From NCBI GenBank assembly GCA_963971285.1, contig OZ020245.1, positions 20,350,983-20,414,982 on the forward strand: DNA of 64,000 nucleotides. The letters are read 5' to 3'. The DNA is from Astropecten irregularis. Taxonomy: Eukaryota; Echinodermata; Asteroidea; Paxillosida; Astropectinidae. The position numbers and the translations under genes are program-made. Positions 45,901 through 57,900 of this stretch are shown here, piece by piece. Each line of letters begins with the position of its first letter. Within the stretch, counting starts at the first letter, position 1. Below the pieces are notes generated by a model. That model was not told the DNA's origin and made no database searches. It saw only the letters and a program-made list of their open reading frames with translations.

Positions 45901-48900
45901 TCTTTATTCACTGTAAGTTGTAGGTAAATCTGTAACAATTTCACTAACTTGACTTCAAAGTCCAAGGCCTCTGATAGGCCTATAGGAATACAGCACAGCT
46001 TTGAATTTGGGTAGATTCTCAGATGTTTCCTAGTCAAGATGGCCGGGTTATTAGGTGAAGGGTGGCTTTATATTTGTGGGTCTTCTGCATGCTTTGTACT
46101 AATATCTTTTTTATACTTTTTATGCACTTTTGGAAATGTTTAGCTATTAAACCTTTCATTTTTCAGCTTGCACCATTTTCAAGTTTTTCTTCTGCAGTGA
46201 CATTTTATAATTGCATCAGTTGTTTTCATTCTGTGTACAACATTTTAATTCCACTTCCATGCCAACAATGACTTCATTTCTGCGTCATACTTTGTACAAA
46301 AGCATCCTGCCAAATTTCTGTTTTAATTAATCAGTTTTTCAGTTTTGTGCATTTTGATAAATCTCTTTTTGTTAATATATTTGCATTTTTCAAAGCATCA
46401 AATTTAGCATTTCTGGTGGTTTATGCACACATTTCTAATTGATTTCTGCACAGAGTTTTGTTTTGACAAAAGATGAACTTTCACAGGCCGCTGTGCACAC
46501 ATCCCATTGTGTAAACAAGAAAATGTGAAATGCAGAAATGATTCTATTAATTCTTGTACATATTCTTCTTTTTTACGTGAAGTATACACTATACACTTAA
46601 AGGCCGTCCATAAAGTATGTACGCACGAAATGCCAACTTTTTTGACCCCCCCCCTCCCCCTCTGTACGCATGGCGTACGCAGTGGTACCAACCCCCCCTC
46701 CCCCCCTGTACGCATACGCATTCCACATTAGGTTTTTCACTTCTCGTGGTCCCTTGCTTTAGCATCATTCAAATGTCACCGTAATCCGGGCCGGTACCGT
46801 TATTGGGACGCCACTTTCAAATTCTGAAATGAATGACTATTAGTTTAACAGGTTTTCATACATTTACAGATGTATTTTACTATTTTTTATTATGTTGAAT
46901 AAGAAAAAAAAAGGAAAAAACAAAACAATCCCGGTGCTTTTTTCACGTTTTTTTACCTCTTTTTTCGCGCGATAATGCTATGCAAATTGTTCGTTTGCGT
47001 ACGGTACGCATTGGCCTGAACCCCCCCTCCCCCCCCCCCGTACGCATCGGTAACAACCCCCTTTCCCCCCTACCCCCTCCCCCCTCCCCCCCTCCGTGCG
47101 TACGTACTTTATGGACAGCCCCTTATGTAGACGGGTAGATATATGCAGTATTGAGTGATCTACATTCAGCATTATACATTGTCCATGTACAGTGCGTACA
47201 GTACTTAAACAAGAATTTGTACCTATTTGGCCAGAACATGGCGATCATGTTATGAACTGAACTTGTTTGTCAACTTATGAACGAATGAATTTACATTTTT
47301 CCAAATTTTCAATATTATTCTGCTTTTATTTAAGATGTAAATCGTTAAATAACTCATGGTGAATTTTTGTCCACTATCATTCTTTAAATTTTAATTCTAA
47401 TTCTAATTAAAATGGTTTTTTTTGAGGGGGCGGCTTTAAAACCCCAAATAGCTTCAATTACATGTCCTGTCAATAATTTGTGCTGCGACTGCAATAGCAA
47501 ACATGTACAAATCCATAGGAAGGTTTGGTTGCACACTGCAAATCTCTATACACGCAAATCCCCGGTATCTCTCTTAGCTGGTAACCAATCCCCGCTCTTG
47601 AGTTGACATTTGTAAAGCCTGTGCAGAAAAACACTTGAAATTTCAGACCGATACAGTACAGCGCCGTCCCATAGTGCGGTGCATACATGCAACTCAACAA
47701 TGTTGAACCGAATAACCTTAATTTATTTTCATCAGTTGTTAAAGGTAATATCATACTTTGGTTTTTGTCCAAGAAATGCAGATTCATGGGCAAAAATATC
47801 AAGGAAGATACAGTAAAATCATCTGTGAAATTCCCAGTCCCATACGGTGCCGACTTTTTGAGAAAACAGTGAAAAACGCTCACGTAATTTCTTTAATCTT
47901 TTCACCGTTATTTTTTTATCTTTTCAAGATCAAAAATATTTTTGGCCATTGCTTTTACAAATTTCTTGATAAATACACCATTTCAGGTGGAAAGATTTGA
48001 ACGGTATGTTTCTACCAGCACCATCTTCATACCCTGAATGTTATACGTAAATTTGTGAACATTTCTGTTTGGGTATGTTACCAATCCTGTACTGTAGCTT
48101 TAATTGGTACATGGTATTAAGTGCAGCCAGCTCAAACCTTTGGAATCATTATTAATTCATGAATTCCAGTCGGGGATTCTATAAATCCGGGTGATACATG
48201 TAATAGTGTCACAGATTTTTTTGAATGCATCTAATCCACAGTCCTCCACTATGGAACAGATTTATTATAATAATAAATAATATGGGATGTCACAATCACT
48301 TGCTATGAATGATATTCGTGTCGACATGCTTAAATTACCACCTTGTTTTCTTCGAGCGTGGTGTTATATTACAGCGCAGTATTTCTTAAAGAGGATGTTC
48401 AATATTTAACAAACCTCGCTTTATTTGTTAGAACTATAATCCTTAAATTACTTGACGTGAGAAAACAATTATTTATCTCACACTGAACACAGAAAGAGAG
48501 TCTTTTTGTATGATTTTTCTCTCAACATGCTCAACCCGCAAGCTCTCAAAAATTCAGATTCTCTGAATTTCGTCAATAGGGGTAGCAGACAAATATTGCC
48601 TTTTGTTAAAAAGAAAAGGCTCCCATACCTGACGTCACAAAATCACACAAATTTGTCTGCTGGCCCCATTGACGAAATTCAGATAAGCCGTTGCGGGCTG
48701 AGAGAAAAATCATCAAAAAAGACTCTCTTTCTGTATTCAGTGTGAGATAAATATTGTTTTCACATTTCAAGTAATTTAAAGGTAGTATCATACTTTGGTA
48801 AGAATCCAAAACAGACATGTTCACAGATTTACATATAACTTACATGGTATGAAGATGGTGCTGGTAGAAACATACCGTTAAATTTTTTCCGCCTGAAGTG

Positions 48901-51900
48901 GTGTATTTATCCAGAAATTAGTAAAACAACGACCAAAAATCTTTTTGATCTTTTAAAAGATCAAAAATAAAGGAGAAAAGACTTAAGAATTATTGTGGTC
49001 GTTTTTCACGATTTTCTCAAAAGGTTGGCACCTTATGGGACTGAAATTTTCACAGATGACTGTGACTTAATCTTCCTTGATATTTTTGCCCATGAATCTG
49101 TACTTCTTTGACAAAAACCAAAGTATGATATTACCTTTAAGAATAATAGTTCTAACAAATAAAGTGAGGTTTGTTGAGTGTTGAACATCCTCTTTAACCA
49201 GAAGGTAAAACTGGAGATGGTCCCACTTTATACAGATCAAGGAATAGACTATGAATTGTCACGTCATCATTTTTTGGCATCCCATAATCATGCATACGAG
49301 TGCATATATTGAATATCCCTTTCCATGGCTACTCCCCGCAATAGCGAAGAGCCATAGGAGTCGTGATACCCGCTATGAAAGGCTCAGGTGAATACATTTG
49401 CATATAATTATGCCAATTTTCCCCGGTACCGGCTTGGCCGGAGACCAAAGTTCGAGTGTGATATTAAAGGTAGTATCATACTTTGGTAAGAAACCAAAAC
49501 AGAAATGTTCACAGATTTACGTATAACTTACAGGGTATGAACATGGTGATGGTAGAAACATACCGTTAAAATTTTTCCACCTGAAATGGTGTATTTATCC
49601 AGAAATGAATAAAACAACGACCGAAAATCTTTTTGATCTTTTAAAAGATCAAAAATAAAAGAGAATAGACTTAAGAAATACTGTGGCTGTTTTTCACTGT
49701 GTTTTCAAAAAGTGGGCACCGTATGGGACTGAAATTTTCACACATGACTGTTACTGTATCTGTCTTGATATTTTTGCTCATGAATCTGTATTTCTTTGAT
49801 AAAAACCAAAGTATGACTAGTATGATATTACCTTTAAGCCAAGGTTTGATCACGTGGCAGTGGAATCGGTCGGGGCTTAAAATATGGTGATCATTCATCA
49901 GGAATGATGATGTGATGTGCCTCGAGATTGGGAAATCTGTCTCCTCGAGTCTGAATATGACGTGATGGGAGAGGGGGGGGGGGGGGGGGCAACATTGAGA
50001 GATTTTATCAACCTGGAGGCCCAACTCATCACCCATCCATGCCTTAAGGAATGAAATTTAAGGTTATTGTCTCCTCACCCCACCCGATATAGTGTTATTT
50101 CAGTGTTATTTTGGCGCTATAAAGATGTTCTTGATGGTGTAGGCCCTTTGCTAATTGAAAATGCAGAAATTCAATGGGATAAATCTATCAGGAAGCATTA
50201 GGGACGTCAGGTATTATATGGATCAGGCTGTGCATATTATGTACCAGACTGTACAGAGACGACTGGTGTTTAATGCATCACAGCGTATGGCCATGCATTG
50301 CCCTTGTGTAGCACTGCGTGTGGCAGTTGGTTACGGTTTGGCAAAGTGTGCCATATGGTCAGGAATTGAAGAAGATAACTTTCCACATGTATACTGTAGT
50401 GTGCTAAAGTAACAATTTAAACTATAGGTTTTCCCGGTCATTTTCGGCAAATGAGCGGCCAATTTCATTTTCACGCATTCGTGTTCACGTGATTTTGCCT
50501 CCTTGGTTGAAACAGTCAGTCGATTTCACTTTGATGCATCCGTATTTATATAGCATTGCATTCAATTCAATTCAACAATCGTTCAGTTTAGCCATGCAAA
50601 ATCGTCATTCAATTTAGCGCGCTGCCAAAAGCCGTTGCGAATTTGAATGCTGTTCGAATGGAATTTTAAAATGAAAGGGGATTCTTTTCATTCGCGTGCC
50701 GCTAGTGAACATTTGCTTGCATGAAGTGAAATTCGAATTACTGTTTTGAGGTGCCTTGCAGTTTCATGCGAAATGGAATGACGCAGCATTTAAATTGTCC
50801 ACTCATTTGCCAGAGTGAATGTCGAGATAATACCATCGGTTCTTCTCAGAACCACACACTCTCACAGAAGAGATTACATGGTGTCACCGCAAACCTACCT
50901 TCTTTTTTAGTACTTCCACCATGCATAGCTTCAAGTCTTATTTGTCTTATATATGTTTGATATTTGGTAGAATTTATTTGAAATCCCAGATTCAGTACGG
51001 TTACATACCACAGCTAAGCCACAGCATTTGTTACAAAATAAATTTGCGGGTGATATTTGTATATTTTTTGTTGGGGGGGGGGGGGTGATCGCTTCCGCCT
51101 TCCAAATGTTTTCCTATTTGCAGCAGAATTGGTTTATTTCCTGTTGTTTATTTGATTCTTTTATTTCTTTTCAGTTAGATATATTCACTAATTGCTGAAA
51201 AGAATAGATTTTTTTCTTGCAGCTGTAGGAGTTAAATTAGAATTTAGAAATTAAATAAATGTCTACTTTGATTGTTCCTGCACTGAATATTCAAATGTAT
51301 CAACCACCTTTGATTGATATTATTTGTTGACTACGTCGACTGATACGTGATTGCGTCGTGCCGAGTCTTCGCGCATGTGTCACGTCGTCACCAATGTTGT
51401 CCCATTGAGTCGAGGATGCACAAAGTATGGTTTTGATGTTCATCACGACGTTGTGGTCGACGTGAACGAGGTCCACGTTCACACCAATCTAAAGCTCCCT
51501 ATTGTCTACCAAACTCATCAGATCAAAGATGTTGCAGTGTTCAGATATAATGCTTTTTCATTTGCCGTCAAGCTAACATTTCAAGAAAATTTCAGCATGA
51601 TTCTTTCTTCTTTTTTCTTCCATTTTTGTCTTCACTTTAACACTTTGGATTTTTCTTGTTACCATTATGATTATCATCTTACCTTTCTGAAGCTGATGAC
51701 CTGGGGCCAATTTCATAGAGCTGCTTAGCACAAACATTTGTTAAGCATCACATTTCTGTCTTTAATAATAAAAACAGGATGAACAACCAAATGTTCATGT
51801 GTTGTGTATCGCTTGTGATTGTTCTTTGGCTGTTGTTCACTGACCATAAATATCAAATGGAATTTTTAATGGTGGTTTGTTTAATATTGGGCAAGACATT

Positions 51901-54900
51901 TTTGTGCTAAGCAAATGTTTGTGCTTAGCAGCTCCATGAAATTGATCCCTGCTTTTCGTGTGCTGATGATGGAATGACCATTTTGATAATGAATTGTTTT
52001 GCTTTGTATGGTATGACAGGTGGACTAGTATGTTTTACGGTGACCACAGTAAGCCTAAGGACAGTAAACCTTCCATAAATGCTGATGGGCAGACAGTAGC
52101 AGCAAACCAGGAGGACCCTCACAGCAGACCACTGGTATTATAACTTAAGTCTAATAGAGACCCCTGCTTCTTTTTTACATCACCCCCTGCCATCCAATAC
52201 CTAAGGTGACCATATTTTGTTGAGATGATCCGGGGACAGTGATCCGTGTCCTTGGGGAGGGGTATAATTTTGAAGAAAAATCCAGATGGTGCCTACATGC
52301 AAAATGGTGGCATCTATGGACATCTTGTCCAGTTGACATGAGTGGGTAATGATGTCTAAGGCGGTTGTCTTCGCATACTTCTCTGAAGAATGGATCTTCT
52401 TCAGCACAGCATTTGTGTTCTTCAGATTTTTCTTTAAGAACTAGAATTTTCGGGGCATTTCGTCGAATCGGGGACATTTTCAGGGACAATTTTTCATTAG
52501 GGACGGCACTGTCAAATCGGGGACTGTCCCCGGAAATCGGGGACGTCTGGTCACCTTACCAATACCCCCTGCCACCTTTAATACCCCAAACCACCGTTAA
52601 TTCCTCTACCACCACTATAGCTCCGTCCGAACGGCCAGAAAACTTTCCTCTCAGTTACTTTAACTGAGTCCAGTGGTTATTTTTAGCAGCCAACTTCTGC
52701 CCGGTAAAAGTGACCAGTGGGGGATTTCACAAAGATTTGCGATTCATCTTTTAGATGAGTTGTTCATGTTTCCATAGCAGCTAGTATTGTGACGCGTTGC
52801 TTACCAATTAAGATTGATAGGCATGTTGCGATCTGTCCTAGCCTTTCGTGAAATCGAGCCCTGGTCACTTTAACCGAGCAGGGAGTAGTATTTCGCTGCT
52901 ATCGAGATCACAATTTTACCTCAATAGGTCACGTGCAGTGCCTCTATGAGCCTCTATGAGCTCGGTTAATTTAACCACGGTCTCGGTTAAATTTCTCGAC
53001 TCAAAAAAGTTTAAGTGCGAACGGCGGGAAAATTTACCCATTTGAAATTTAACCATCGTCCCAGTTACATTTAAGTCCAGTCTGAACGCGGCTTTAGCCA
53101 CTGTGTCCCTCCCACTAATCAGTCAAATCCGTTGACATTCCTCTAGTATGACCCCACCACTACCTCCTAAAGTATAATGATGCATGTCCATGTACTGTAC
53201 ATCTAACTTTCCAACTTTCCTTGTGTTGGATTTTTGTATGCAGCTTCTCTTTATTTCAATATTCCCTAATTTCCAGTCATTTAGAGGTTGGTAATCAAGG
53301 ATGCATTGCTTTCTGAAAAATATCAATTTTTGGTACTTCCCCTCTCCTCACTGTATCCGACGGCATGATATACTGTCAGCCATTACTGCGGTGTCCCCAC
53401 CCGCCTGTTGTGTGGCAACAAAAGAATTTATGCTTCGTCACACTTTTTACTGCTGGATGTACGTCCCCTGATACACCGCAGGGCCAATGACATGAATCTC
53501 AAGTCGGATTGGTGTATAAAGTAGACCCCCACAAACTGACATTGGCACTTGGGATGAAGTACTACTACATGAAACTTATCCTGTCTATAATCTTCTTGTT
53601 CCATTATAGGGATTCTGTGACTGGGTGCCAGCTATGTTTAAAATCAAGTGAGTAATAATAACCTTGTGAATTGTGTAGTCATAGTTTCATATGTTTTGTT
53701 TGTTTCAGTTTTTTATTGGTTGTAACGAAAAATAAATTGTTTTAAGAGAGTTTTGCATCCACATCGGTTAACATCATTAGTTATAAACATTGTGAGTGTG
53801 AATAACATACTGAAACTATGGCCTAGTGGTCTGGCATGTTGAACTCTAGATCTTGTAGCCATGGGCTAGTGGTGCTTGTATATCTGTAAAAAAAAAAAGG
53901 GTCAGTGAAGCTACCAAGTCTCACGCATTGTGCGTGAGACTCGCGCATTTAGGGTCCGTCTCAAGGTCTCACGCATGAAACCCATATTTCTCACGCATCG
54001 GGACCCAACAAGGAAAAAACAAAAATGGAGCATAGCTCAAAGGATGAAAGGTATGTTTCCCTTTTGTTTTTCAAAATAAATTTTAAAAAAAGAGAAAAAG
54101 GTCACTTAAGTATGCACCAGATCGCACCATTATTCATTAAGAGCTAAACATTGAAAAGGCTCCCTACCATGGGAGAGGGACACCCCCTCCCCGCACTTGG
54201 TTGCTCTGCTCCCTCACTTTCGCGCATGTGCGCGCGCTGAGAGGCCGCGTCCTGAAAATCTCACTCATGAAAAAAATTTGAACTTGGCATCTCTGGGAAT
54301 AATTAATGTCCAAGTATTTCTCCATGTCATGATTGCAGGGACGAGGACATAAGGTTAAAGTCTGGTGTGGACGCCGTACAGTATCTGCAGTTCCAGCGCT
54401 ACCTGATCGTACTGGTCATCATTATATGCATCCTGTCTATTGCCGTCATCCTACCGGTTAACTACAGCGGGAGTCAGGAACTCGGACCTGAGAACTTTGG
54501 TCGCACAACCGTCAGCAACATTCCGACAAAGTAGGTAGTATGCAAATTAGGCTCGCCCCTTCACCAACGTAGTAGAGGAGCACTGCATACTCAGTGCTTG
54601 TTCTTGTTGAGTGCGCAAATTCATGCGCTGGCTCAGGTGGGATTCGACATAGATAAAGAAAACTAGATGACGCATTGGCAGTGTTGTAGTACTCGTACTC
54701 GTACTCGAGTACAACTCGAGTCCACCAAAAGTACTTGGCCCGTACTCGATTAAAAGTACTCGAAAACAAAATGTACTTGGCCCGTACGCGATCCGATGTA
54801 CTTGAATTTTGGACGTACTCGACGTTAAGTACTCGGTACTCGATCCCAGTACTCGACAATTTCCACAAAAAAAAAAAAATCGTTGATGACATTGCTCAAC

Positions 54901-57900
54901 CTCGAACATATCGTAAGCGCGGTATAGCACGATATCCATTTAATTATAACATGTAGAAGGCTTTCCTTGCCCTGGGTATGGTGTGAGTGCGTGCACGTGC
55001 AAGGAGCGCAGAGATACATCATCATGTAGTGGAGTTAGTGGTTAGCGCAGCCCGAATTGGGATGTCGGGCCCAATGCCCAATTATAGTTGGGTCAAAATG
55101 GTGCGCTATATGTACATGTACAGTCCATGGTACATTCTCAATTGGTACATAATTCTGTTTACTCCATACACTTTGTTTTTGTCAAAGAAGTACAGATTTA
55201 TGGGCAAAAATATCAAGGAAGATACAGCAAATATCCAGTCCCTTACAGTGCCCACTTTTTTTTTTTAACATCTGGAGTTTTGATCTCAACCTTAGACCCA
55301 AAGTGTTGTTGGCTTGTGATTTAGTCCAGAGAGAATAAAATGCAGTTGTTTTAGTTTCTTTTAAATTTACCTGCCGACTTTGTTGTGTAATGAAGAGATT
55401 TATTAAACACGACTGTCATGAACTGCTTTTTTGTTGGTACTGTGCATTGGTTCTGTGCATGTACTCGGCCCGGGACTCAAACTTTGGTACTTTGACTCGG
55501 CCCTGTACTCGACCTTGAATGTACTCAGACTCGACCCAGTACTCGGACCCTGAAGTACTTGGAGTACTCTGTACTCGAATTTGAGGACTTGACTCCAACA
55601 CTACGCATTGGCTGTTCGTGGATACGTCATTCACATGCTATTTTTAAGAGGTATTTCAAATCCGTTTTTATGGAAAGCCGTAGCTATCTTCTTAAGATTG
55701 TTTGCTTTGGTAATTCCATCATTCAATTTGCCAAGTTGAATGATGGAATTTGGGAACAGAATGACAAATTAAATGATGGAATTACCGACAAACAGAAAGC
55801 CACAGAATATAGCTATGGCATTCCATCATGTTTCTGGTGCATCGCTTCCCGTGTAACACATATCTGCGCAGCTTGCGCGATCGTTATAAGCGTGGCGGTG
55901 CGGTTTAACATGGTTGTCGTCATGACGCATGTAACTCCCATTTGTTAATACACGGATGCGTCATCTATTTTTTTTTGTCTATGGGATTCGAACCCACAAC
56001 CTCCTGCTTACTAGGCCACCACTAGGCCATTGAGCTAGCTGGGGTCAGGGGGTGAATCGAGTCCAATAGGGATATCCCTGGTAAGCTGACCTTACTAGGA
56101 AATCTACTGAACTCCATTGTTAGATACAATGGTGTGTAAGTAGGTAGGGAAATTAAGGTAACCTTTTGCTCAGTCTGACATGAAAGACATGAAATAAAAA
56201 ACAGCACAAAGAATTGCAGAAACAATTTAAAGGCATGGAACTGACTATTCCACTGAATATGTCCTAATGTCCCCTAACCCCTTTCACTTCCAAGTGAAGC
56301 CCTGTCCCATTCCACCACCCTCCCCCTTTTCATTCTTTTCATTATATCTCTGATGAATTGGTTTTATATTCATTCAACGCCATCTGTTATTGCCCTTGTA
56401 TGTGATTCTTCCCGCTGAACATATGAAATATGCTGAAACTGGCAGGTCTGGACTAGAATAATCCCCCTGGGGGTCAAATTCACGAAGCCCTACAATCAAT
56501 CATAACTCGAGGCGAGGATAACCCATCGTATCCTATGTAGGGCTCCAATGCATCATATGTACTACGGCTGATAGTAAAGGCCGCCGCACACGAGAGCTAT
56601 ATATTTTGCTGAGTTAAAAATCTCTGGAGGCCGTTAGCTCAGCACTTACCTCACGTGTGGGACTGATTCTTGGTGAGATTTCTGCCTCTCGAGGCTGTGT
56701 GACCAAAATCTAACATGTTTGTGAAGTGATCCCTGGGATCTGACTGCCAAACGAACAGGGATAATTGACTATTGGGGTCACCACCAACGTAGGGCTGGAT
56801 GGCTCAGTTGGTATAGCGCCTTCACAGTATTAAGGAGGTTGCCTGTTCGAATCCCGCTCTAGTCAATTTTTCTTTGTTCACTTTTTAATGTTTGATTTTG
56901 GTCTCACGGCCTCGAGAGGCAGAAATCTCACCCAAAATCGACGGCACACGTGAGGTAAGTGCTGAGTTAACGACCTCGAAAGATTTTTTGCTCAGCAGAT
57001 AATCTCGTGTGCGGCGGCCTTTAGTTACCGTATGGGACTGAAATTTTAACAGATGACTGTTACTGTATCTGTTTTGATATTTTTGCCCATGAATCTGTAA
57101 TTCTTTGATAAAAACCAACGTATGATATTACCTAAAGCAGACCGTAATAATCTGCTTTACAGATGCCTTACATGATGGCGTTTTTTACCCATCACAATAT
57201 AAATCCTCTAAAGCAGCAATTGGGAACTTAATATTTGTTTCTTGGTTTTCATTTCAAAAGGAAACAAAAGACTGAACCAGCAGTGCAAATTATACCAGGG
57301 TCTATACAAGATGGAATAATGCTTAATCAGTTCAGCTATACAGATAAAGTTCTTACAATTAGACATGTTCTTGCTCACTGTGAAATATAAAACAAGTTGT
57401 GTAGAAGAGATTACCGGTACATGGTGTCACAGCAAACCTACCTTCTTTTAGTACTTCCACCATGCATAGCTTCAAGTCTTACTTAAGTTGTGTACTGTAA
57501 TGCCATAGAGTTAAATAAAAAACTAGAGTGTGCACTCTGTGCGTGATACCTTGAACCATGGCCGGCGCCATTGTCTAAAACCAAGCAAGGGAAAACGCGC
57601 GCGTCCCGTTTCAAATTGTGCGTACATATTTAGTTACATATATGCAGCACTTTGCATAAAATACCCGTCGCGTCACGCACAGTGTGCGCAGTTCACCAAG
57701 TAACATCCGTATTTGGACTCTACTGCGGCTGCTCACCCCAGAACAGATGGCAGCTGCGCGTCCACGCCATAGTGCAGACAATGCGCACGTTGAATACGAA
57801 GCACGCACTCTAGTTTTTTATTTAACTCTATGTCTAATGCCCACTTGTGACATGCTAGAACTGTATGGGAGAGTTAAAGGTACTATCATACTTTGGTAGC

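Larger units (their letters stand above)
54648..55983. mobile_element. hAT-like element U with 8-bp target duplication
   Basis: Ends CATAGATAAAGAAAAC-TAGATGACGCAT and ATGCGTCATCTA-TTTTTTTTTGTCTATG; target GGATTCGA at 54640-54647 and 55984-55991. About 410 bp of its own sequence plus nested element V. No transposase ORF. Confidence 0.8.
54613..56065 (-). mobile_element. tRNA-like element split by hAT-like element U
   Basis: The left piece (atgcgctggctcaggtggga) and right piece (ggattcgaacccacaacctc ... ggccattgagctagctgg) are parts of the tRNA-like block seen at 40217-40295. GGATTCGA is duplicated around the insertion. Confidence 0.75.

Noticed and set aside
54680-55602. CRISPR-like array of tactcg repeats
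   Set aside because: Units are short, irregular and without spacers of constant length, in a eukaryotic transposon end.
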